Shown here piece after piece: positions 9,850 through 14,862 of a DNA stretch of 14,862 nucleotides. The notes beneath the pieces are model-generated. The model was not told the DNA's origin. It saw only the letters and a list, made by a program, of their open reading frames with translations, and made no database searches. Position 1 is the first letter of the stretch, and each line of letters starts with the position of its first letter. The position numbers and the translations under genes are program-made. Origin of the DNA: Phycisphaerales bacterium UBA2402 (GTDB lineage: Bacteria > Planctomycetota > Phycisphaerae > Phycisphaerales > UBA1924). Location: NCBI GenBank assembly GCA_002343715.1, contig DDSA01000034.1, positions 6,623-21,484 on the forward strand, in the 5' to 3' direction.

Positions 9850-11277
9850 TCAGCCGATCCGGTCACGCCCGCCCATGTAGGGGCGCAGGGCGGCGGGGAC
9901 GGTCACGCTGCCGTCCTTGTTCTGGTGCATTTCGAGCAGCGGGATCAGGAAACGCGGGCTGGCGAGGACGGTGTTGTTCAGCGAGTGGCAGAACGTGGTA
10001 TCGCCCTTGCCACCCTCGCCGCCCGAGCGGTACCGCATGTTGAGTCGGCGGCACTGGAAGTCGTAGAGGCGGCTGGCGGAGTGCGTCTCGCCGTACGCGC
10101 CGCGGGGGCGACCCTCGGCATCGAGTTCGCCGCGGCCGGGCATCCAACTCTCGATGTCGATCATGTCGGCGTTCTTGAATCCCAGGTCGCCGGTGCAGCA
10201 TTGGAGCAGGCGGTGGGGGATCTCGAGCGCTCGCAGGATCTCCTCAACGAAGCCGATCATCTTCTGGTGCCAGGTTCGGCTCTCGGCCTCATCGGCGCGG
10301 CAGATGACCACCTGCTCAACCTTGTCGAACTGGTGGATGCGGTACAGCCCGGCGGTGTCCTTGCCCGCGGCGCCGGCCTCGCGGCGGAAGCAGGTACTCA
10401 CAGTGACATAGCGGAGCGGGAGCGCCGCTTCATCGAGAATCTCCCCCTGGTGGATTCCCATCAGGCCGACCTCGCCGGTGCCGGTGAGGAAGAGGTCCTG
10501 ACCCTTGCCCGCCGCATCGGGACCGGCCCGGTGGGACTCGTCCACGAGGTAGGCCTGCTCCTTGCCCGCTGGGAAGAAGCCCGTGCCGAGCATCGCCTCT
10601 TCCCGGACGAGCACGGGCACGCTCGTGGGAGAGAAGCCCTGTTTTTCGACCATGAAGTCAAGGGCGAAGCGCTGCACCGCCAGGTGCAGGCGCATCCCGT
10701 CGCCGGTCAGGATGTACGAGCGTGCGCCCGCGAGTTTGACACCGCGCTCGAAGTCGGCCAGATGCAGGTCACGCACCAGTTCAAGGTGGGTTTTGGGCGT
10801 GAACCCCTTGTTCTCCCGGAAAGACCGGGCGGTGTCGAACCAGGCCGGGTTCCATCGACGCAGTTCGATGTTGTCGTCGCTCCCCGCGCCGATGGGCACA
10901 TCGGGATCGGGTGGAAGGGGCACTTGGATGAGGATCGTGTTCAGTTCCGGCTCGAGTGCCGCCAGTTGAGTCTCGAGGTCTGCGATCTGGCCCTTGAGCG
11001 CCGCGGGCCGGGCGGTCAGGTCGTCGAGTTCTTTCTGGATCGCGCCTGCCTGCTCGGGCGGGGCCTTTTTGAGCGAAGCCTTGAGTTGTCCGATTCTGGG
11101 GCCGCACTCCTTTGCCATCTTGTTCTGCTCGGCGCGAAGACTCTCGGCACGGGCGAGCAGGGCGCGGCGCTGCTCGTCGAGCGTCAGGAGACGGTCGATG
11201 TCCGCGGGGATGCGCTTCTTCGCGCACCCATCGCGGAAACGCTGGGGATTCTCACGCAACGCCTTCAGGTCGATCAT
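9850..11277 (-). CDS. serS: Seryl-tRNA synthetase
   Basis: The 475-residue class II enzyme charges tRNA-Ser (and tRNA-Sec where present) with serine. The start ATG at 11277 gives the typical N-terminus MIDLKALRENPQRF. Residues about 28-115 form the antiparallel coiled-coil arm that grips the tRNA variable arm. The catalytic core shows the TxE loop (TGTGEV, Thr267/Glu269), motif 2 (CFRREAGAAGKDTAGL then HQFDKVE) and motif 3 (HSLNNTVLASPRFLIPLLE, Arg442), ending PAALRPYMGG. It is longer than the usual 420-430 residues, partly because of an insert at about 248-262 before the TxE loop. The normally conserved E-I-S-S-C-S-N block is replaced by ETHSASRLYDFQCRR, and the motif 3 serine in NGSG is NNTV here. 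The arm and all three motifs are intact, so it is probably functional. Its start codon overlaps that of the divergent polyvalent-protein frame by 2 bp. Confidence 0.95.
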   Translation of the reverse strand: MIDLKALRENPQRFRDGCAKKRIPADIDRLLTLDEQRRALLARAESLRAEQNKMAKECGPRIGQLKASLKKAPPEQAGAIQKELDDLTARPAALKGQIADLETQLAALEPELNTILIQVPLPPDPDVPIGAGSDDNIELRRWNPAWFDTARSFRENKGFTPKTHLELVRDLHLADFERGVKLAGARSYILTGDGMRLHLAVQRFALDFMVEKQGFSPTSVPVLVREEAMLGTGFFPAGKEQAYLVDESHRAGPDAAGKGQDLFLTGTGEVGLMGIHQGEILDEAALPLRYVTVSTCFRREAGAAGKDTAGLYRIHQFDKVEQVVICRADEAESRTWHQKMIGFVEEILRALEIPHRLLQCCTGDLGFKNADMIDIESWMPGRGELDAEGRPRGAYGETHSASRLYDFQCRRLNMRYRSGGEGGKGDTTFCHSLNNTVLASPRFLIPLLEMHQNKDGSVTVPAALRPYMGGRDRIG

Positions 11278-14200
11278 GGGGCGGAGTGTAGGGGATGAGG
11301 GTGTGGCGCGGGCCGTGGAGGCCCTGGCCGATGATCCGCAGGTCGCGTCCAGGCTGACCGCGGACCCGGGGCTGTTGGCCCGTCTGCGCGCCTTTGTCGC
11401 CGACACGCTCGCGCGGCTGGGGTTCAAGGGGACCATCGGCAGGCACCGGATCGCGGTGCGGGACGCGGTGCTGAGGGCGTTGGATGAGGCCGCACGCGAC
11501 CGCCGGGCAGAGACGGATTCGCCCCGCTTCTCCATCGCCGAGAGCGCGGATGCCGGGTACGGCGATCGCACAGCCAGGATCGAGCGCAACTGGGAGCGGT
11601 TGCAGCGCCGCGCGGATGTGCCCGAGCCGATGGAGACGGTCCTGAGAACCCGCCGGTTCTCGGCGATGCCGCCCCGCACGCGGATGCTCGCGGCTTTCCG
11701 TCACGTCATGGACCATCTGCGGGACGAATACACCAACGAGTCCACCGGATGGACCATCCGCGTGAGCAAGAGCAGCGCCAAGGAACTCTCCGGCAAACGC
11801 GATGATCCGTGGAGGCTCGACGCGCTGGATGTGCTGCCCGACCTGATCCGCCGGGCCGTGCTGGGCGATTCCCACCCCGACACCAAGGGGCGGCCCGAGG
11901 TCAAGGCCGTGCATCACCTGTACGCGCCTATGCGAGCGCCCGATGCCGGTCTGGAGACCGGCTCCACCAGGAGCAGGCCCGATCGGCGTTTCGTGGTCGA
12001 GTTGACCGTGTTCGAGTTGCAGGACGGGCGCAAACTCTACAATCACGACCTGGTGGAAATAAGCGACCCCGCGGAATCTCCCCCCGGCGGTCGCGTGAGC
12101 GACTCCCCGGAGAGCATCGCGGGGTCGGAGAATGATACGCCGCCGGAGGCGGATATCAGGTTCTCCATCGCCCCGCTCGTCGAGAGCGAGGCGTTCAAGC
12201 GCTGGTTCGGCGACAGCAAGGTCGTGGACAAGGACGGCAAGCCGCTGGTGGTGTACCACGGTGGCCGCCGATTCAATCGTTTCGATGCGGCAGCGCAGCC
12301 GCAATCCGGTGCCGCGCATCCCGCTTTTTTCTTCACGTCGAGCCGTGCCAACGCGATGTTCTACGAGGACGGTGAGATCAAGCAGGTCTACCTGTCCATC
12401 GAGAATCCACGGGTGTTCGAGGGTGAGGAGGCTTCGGAACATTCACCGGCGGACTTGGTGAGAGAGACGTTTGCGCAGGTCATGCGCGGGGAGGCCGAAT
12501 GGGACGGGGTCATCATCCGTGATGTCGTGGACGGGCGGACGCGATCCGACATTTACGCGGTGTTCCCGGATGCTGACGGCGCCTCCGCCCAAATCAAGAG
12601 CGCCACCGGCAACCGGGGCACCTTCGACCCAGAGAACCCGGATATCAGGTTCAGCGTGGGGCGGGCGGGGGACGGCAGGAAGCGAGGGAGGCTTGGCCCG
12701 ATCTTCGAGCGCTTCAAGGGGCGTGCGCGCAGCGCGATCAACTTCCTTCGACGCCAGAAGGAGGGAGAAGCCGTGGGCGTCCTCACACACCCGGATGTCC
12801 GTCTGCCGGACGGGAGGCCAGCGCCCATCAGCCTGGTGGTTGGTCGCGGCGGAGAGCAGGGCATGGGCATCCGGCACATCGACGAGAAGCACCCCGGCGA
12901 TCTGGATGCGCTCCCCGATGTCTGGAATCGGCTCCGCCTCAACAAGGCCAAGAGCGATGCCCATCGGGCCGTGCTGGACGGGGACGGATACCGGGCCGTG
13001 GTCCATGACCGATACAACGACCAACCGCCGCACTGGGTTGTGACGTTCTTCGCACGCGATGCGCAGGGAGAAGGTTCCGCTACCGGGCGAAGGTCACCAG
13101 TGCCCGGATCCGCCGTTCCCGGCGGGGATGGGACTCCCCCATCCGCAGAACCTTCACCGGATGATACGCCCGGTAGCGGGCCGCGGTTCTCCATCGCCCC
13201 GCTCGTCGAGAGCGAGGCGTTCAAGCGCTGGTTCGGCGACAGCAAGGTCGTGGATGAGGACGGCAAGCCCCTGGTGGTGTACCACGGGACACAGAACGTC
13301 TTTACGGCGTTCAACACGGTGGCCGATGGTGATCTCGGATCCCACTTCGGTACACGCGACCAGGCGGCGGCGTTTGCGGGCGGGAGTGCCTACGGGCGGA
13401 TGATGCCCGTTTATCTCTCCATCCAGAACCCCGTCCGTCTGATCGACACGGGCGAGTGGAGCGATGCCGAGGTTCTGCCGCAGTTGGAGCGTCTTGGTCT
13501 GATCGACTCCGTCGAGGAGGCCGGTGAGCGTTCGGCCCGTGAGATTCTGCAACAGGCCGGGTACGACGGCGTCGTGTACATGAACCGCCGCGAGGGGTTC
13601 GGCAAGCCGCTGATCCAGCGCATCGGCCAGGACGCTCACGATCGGGAGTTGCGCAAGCCCATGTCCGATGCGGCCTTCCGCCGGTTGGTCCCCGAGGCGA
13701 CGGACTCGTACATCGCCTTCGACCCCGCGCAGATCAAGAGCGCCACCGGCAACCGCGGCACCTTCGACCCTGGGAACCCGGATATCAGGTTCAGTGTGGA
13801 GCGGGCGGAGGACGGCACGCGGAGCGGGCCGTTCGGCCCCATCTACACCCGCTTCAAGGGGCGGTTCCGCAACGCCCTCAACTTCCTCCGCCGCGAGCGG
13901 GACGGCGAGGCGGTCGGCGTGCTGGATCACCCCGATGTGCCCGGGCCGATCAGCCTGGTGTGGGGCAAGGTCGGCACGGCGGCCAACAGGTACGAGGACG
14001 GGTACGGCATCGCCAAGATGGACGTGAAGCACCCCGGCGTGGTCGATGTGTTGCCGAGCATTTTGCCTTCGCTGCGCGGGGTGAGATCGTCGGCGGACCC
14101 ATCCAAGATCGTGCTCCGTGGCGATGAACACACGGTCGTTGTTCAGCATGGGTGGAACGGGCGTGGCAGCTACTGGCTGGTCACGGCCTACCGCAAAACG

Positions 14201-14862
14201 GGCGAAGGTCCCGCCCTCGGGCAAACGGCTGGCGTGCCCGAAACGCCCGTCGCCGGGCGGGGTGAGACTTCCTCACCCGCGAAACCTTCGCCGGATGATA
14301 CGCCCGAAGGCGGGCCGCGGTTCTCCATCGCCCCGCCCGTCGAGAGCGAGGCGTTCAAGCGGTGGTTCAAGGACAGCAAGGTCGTGGATGAGGACGGCAA
14401 GCCGCTGGTGGTGTACCACGGCAGCCCGGATGTGCGGGGCATCTTCGCCAAAGGGTTCGGTCGTTACACCTCGGACGGCACCTGGTTCGCCGCGGCGGAC
14501 TATCGGGTGGCCGATTCGTACGCCGATGATCGTCGCGCGTTCGACTATCAGAACGCGGAGCCGCAGACGATCCCGCTGTATCTCTCCATCCGCAACCCGC
14601 TCATCGTCGATGCCGAAGGACGCACCTGGAAGCACACACAGAAGTACATCGACCAGGCCAGGGCGGCGGGCCACGACGGGATCATCATCCGCAACACCGT
14701 CGATTACTACCTGACCAGCAAGGGGAGCGGCCAGAAGCCCACCACCGTCTACGCCTGGTTCATGCCGTCCCAGGCCAAGTCCGCCGTGCAGGGGCAGTTG
14801 CGTTCCCGCATCGATGGCAAGCCCATCGAAGGGGCCACCGGCAACCGCGGCACGTTCGACCC
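11276..14862 (+). CDS. Polyvalent-type multidomain protein: LPD3-like, ART, PBECR, ART, PBECR, ART (runs off window)
   Basis: At least 1195 codons without a stop. From the ATG at 11276: residues 1-80 are helical; 84-90 carry PRFSIAE; about 123-266 resemble the large-polyvalent-associated domain LPD3 (STGWTIRVSKSSAKE, VHHLYAPM, FVVELTVFE, KLYNHDLVEI). Then alternate modules: ART-PolyVal (296-457, 638-837, 1016-end), each starting FSIAP.VESEAFKRWF and reaching VVYHG, with [YHW]DG(I/V) and QIKSA..GNRGTFDP; and PBECR nucleases (474-595, 854-974) with ERFKG/TRFKG, ISLVWG-like and KHPG. Such proteins are co-injected or transferred by phages and conjugative elements to modify the new host (Iyer/Aravind polyvalent proteins). 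Here the usual N-terminal domains are missing. The frame is open upstream to 10970, antisense to serS. GTG 11303, preceded by GGGGATGAGG, is a likelier start by ribosome-binding signal. It may be the surviving C-terminal part of a longer gene. Confidence 0.8.
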   Translation, partial: MGRSVGDEGVARAVEALADDPQVASRLTADPGLLARLRAFVADTLARLGFKGTIGRHRIAVRDAVLRALDEAARDRRAETDSPRFSIAESADAGYGDRTARIERNWERLQRRADVPEPMETVLRTRRFSAMPPRTRMLAAFRHVMDHLRDEYTNESTGWTIRVSKSSAKELSGKRDDPWRLDALDVLPDLIRRAVLGDSHPDTKGRPEVKAVHHLYAPMRAPDAGLETGSTRSRPDRRFVVELTVFELQDGRKLYNHDLVEISDPAESPPGGRVSDSPESIAGSENDTPPEADIRFSIAPLVESEAFKRWFGDSKVVDKDGKPLVVYHGGRRFNRFDAAAQPQSGAAHPAFFFTSSRANAMFYEDGEIKQVYLSIENPRVFEGEEASEHSPADLVRETFAQVMRGEAEWDGVIIRDVVDGRTRSDIYAVFPDADGASAQIKSATGNRGTFDPENPDIRFSVGRAGDGRKRGRLGPIFERFKGRARSAINFLRRQKEGEAVGVLTHPDVRLPDGRPAPISLVVGRGGEQGMGIRHIDEKHPGDLDALPDVWNRLRLNKAKSDAHRAVLDGDGYRAVVHDRYNDQPPHWVVTFFARDAQGEGSATGRRSPVPGSAVPGGDGTPPSAEPSPDDTPGSGPRFSIAPLVESEAFKRWFGDSKVVDEDGKPLVVYHGTQNVFTAFNTVADGDLGSHFGTRDQAAAFAGGSAYGRMMPVYLSIQNPVRLIDTGEWSDAEVLPQLERLGLIDSVEEAGERSAREILQQAGYDGVVYMNRREGFGKPLIQRIGQDAHDRELRKPMSDAAFRRLVPEATDSYIAFDPAQIKSATGNRGTFDPGNPDIRFSVERAEDGTRSGPFGPIYTRFKGRFRNALNFLRRERDGEAVGVLDHPDVPGPISLVWGKVGTAANRYEDGYGIAKMDVKHPGVVDVLPSILPSLRGVRSSADPSKIVLRGDEHTVVVQHGWNGRGSYWLVTAYRKTGEGPALGQTAGVPETPVAGRGETSSPAKPSPDDTPEGGPRFSIAPPVESEAFKRWFKDSKVVDEDGKPLVVYHGSPDVRGIFAKGFGRYTSDGTWFAAADYRVADSYADDRRAFDYQNAEPQTIPLYLSIRNPLIVDAEGRTWKHTQKYIDQARAAGHDGIIIRNTVDYYLTSKGSGQKPTTVYAWFMPSQAKSAVQGQLRSRIDGKPIEGATGNRGTFD
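11945..11962. repeat. Perfect 8-bp palindrome inside the LPD3-like domain
   Basis: GCCGGTCT (11945-11952) and AGACCGGC (11955-11962) are perfect inverted copies around GG. The bases encode AGLETG in a segment (about RAPDAGLETGSTRSRPD) that interrupts the expected run from YAPM to the FVVELTV strand, so it looks like an in-frame insertion of a small palindromic element. Confidence 0.45.
12064..12152. repeat. Linker 1: inverted repeats before the first ART module
   Basis: CGACCCCGCG (12064-12073) and CGCGGGGTCG (12118-12127) are a perfect 10-bp inverted repeat. Inside it GTCGC-GTGA-GCGAC forms a hairpin (12090-12103). After a TGATACG motif comes CCGCC-GGA-GGCGG (12140-12152). All of it is translated as a Pro/Ser/Gly-rich linker ending DIRFS. 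It is related to linkers 2 and 3 but lacks their 35-nt twin hairpin. Confidence 0.55.
12161..13060 (+). repeat. Repeat unit 1: ART module plus PBECR module
   Basis: This is the first of three repeated units, 1026 nt before the start of the second. Bases 12161-12261 match unit 2 with 3 mismatches in 101 and unit 3 with 7. Bases 12590-12676 match unit 2 (13730-13816) with 7 mismatches in 87. The ART core between these edges is divergent: 328 nt here against 442 in unit 2. ART residues visible: YHGG, FFFTSS, WDGVIIRDV, SDIYAVF. PBECR (12695-13060) has GIRHIDEKHPG with both His. Confidence 0.75.
13070..13180. repeat. Linker 2: nested and abutting hairpins between units 1 and 2
   Basis: CCGCTACCGGGCG (13077-13089) is the perfect inverse of 13167-13179; GAAGGTTC (13070-13077) is the inverse of 13148-13155. 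The middle 35 nt hold two abutting hairpins: CCGCCG/CGGCGG (13110-13115, 13120-13125, 4-nt loop) and GGATGGG/CCCATCC (13126-13132, 13138-13144, 5-nt loop). GATGATACG (13160-13168) is followed by CCCG-GTAG-CGGG. The bases are translated as a Pro/Gly/Ser linker ending PRFS. Confidence 0.7.
13187..14196 (+). repeat. Repeat unit 2: ART module plus PBECR module
   Basis: Second unit, with the next unit starting 1134 nt later. ART residues visible: YHGT, HFGT, YDGVVYMN, TDSYIAF, then QIKSATGNRGTFDP and NPDIRFS. The ART core is longer than in unit 1. PBECR (13835-14196) has SLVWG and KHPG, but the first His of the family's H-I pair reads Lys-Met (GIAKMDVKHPG). Confidence 0.75.
14201..14314. repeat. 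Linker 3: hairpins matching linker 2 in geometry
   Basis: CCCGCCCTCGGGC (14210-14222) is the inverse of 14302-14314 with one mismatch; GGCGAAGG (14201-14208) is the perfect inverse of 14285-14292. The middle 35 nt hold CGCCCG/CGGGCG (14244-14249, 14254-14259) directly followed by GGGTGAG/CTCACCC (14260-14266, 14272-14278), with the same stem and loop lengths as linker 2. GATGATACG (14294-14302) overlaps the hairpin CGCC-CGAA-GGCG (14301-14312). Confidence 0.7.
14321..14862 (+). repeat. Repeat unit 3 (partial): ART module
   Basis: This third ART module is cut by the window end within its GATGNRGTFD motif. Bases 14321-14421 match unit 2 with 6 mismatches in 101. Residues visible: YHGS, TWFAAADYRVADSYA, HDGIIIRNT. 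The segment before the QAKSA motif reads PTTVYAWF, without the Asp seen in units 1 and 2. Whether another PBECR module follows cannot be seen. Confidence 0.75.

Noticed and set aside
9925..11298. 457-residue plus-strand frame opposite serS
   Set aside because: It is the antisense shadow of serS, whose catalytic motifs are clear on the minus strand.
11252..12442. 396-residue minus-strand frame opposite the polyvalent gene
   Set aside because: The plus-strand frame shows repeated recognisable modules (VVYHG, QIKSA, GTFDP); the minus frame has no motif and would overlap the serS start.
13154..14224. 356-residue minus-strand frame opposite repeat unit 2
   Set aside because: Same reason: similar antisense frames appear opposite the repeats simply because the sense modules are duplicated.
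12161..14862. CRISPR-like or insertion-sequence repeats
   Set aside because: The repeats are about 1 kb apart, lie in one open reading frame and encode homologous protein modules; there are no short regular spacers, transposase or terminal inverted repeats.

Overview
The window is GC-rich chromosomal DNA that ends in a phage- or plasmid-type multidomain gene. The host looks like a planctomycete-type bacterium, perhaps Phycisphaerae. That is inferred from the overall style: a short SecA homologue, a divergent seryl-tRNA synthetase, and several secreted or lipid-anchored proteins of unknown role. No single marker proves it. No rRNA, tRNA, CRISPR array or insertion sequence was seen.

Left part (1-9850), housekeeping and accessory genes in short or single-gene units on both strands. 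In order: the 3' end of a SecA-family gene that stops unusually soon after the helicase core (+); NAD-dependent DNA ligase ligA (+); a small exported protein that matches cytochrome b562 at both haem ligands (-); a short-form alpha-glucan phosphorylase (+); a 401-residue protein of unknown function with an N-terminal helix-turn-helix-like segment (-); a DUF900-type alpha/beta-hydrolase lipoprotein (+); a secreted proline-rich protein of unknown function (-); a methylisocitrate-lyase-family enzyme (+); and seryl-tRNA synthetase (-). Gene pairs are mostly convergent, with 3-25 bp gaps, or divergent. No operon longer than one gene is evident. The 289-bp gap at 8606-8894 holds a strong intrinsic terminator pointing left with no obvious gene upstream of it, plus two mutually exclusive hairpins in front of the lyase gene.

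Right part (11276-14862). Head to head with serS, and sharing its start-codon bases, an open frame of at least 1195 codons runs off the window. It resembles the C-terminal part of a phage/conjugative-element 'polyvalent' protein: an LPD3-like domain, then ART (ADP-ribosyltransferase-like), PBECR (barnase/EndoU/colicin/RelE-like nuclease), ART, PBECR and ART modules. The edges of the repeated modules are nearly identical at DNA level while their cores differ. RFS-containing junction motifs mark most module boundaries.

The most unusual signal is in the linker DNA before the second and third ART modules. Each carries two abutting hairpins in a 35-nt block with the same geometry. Between the two copies, four of the 13 base pairs have changed on both sides so that pairing is kept. 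This suggests either a selected nucleic-acid structure or a mutational process that keeps palindromes perfect, inside a protein-coding linker between toxin-like modules.
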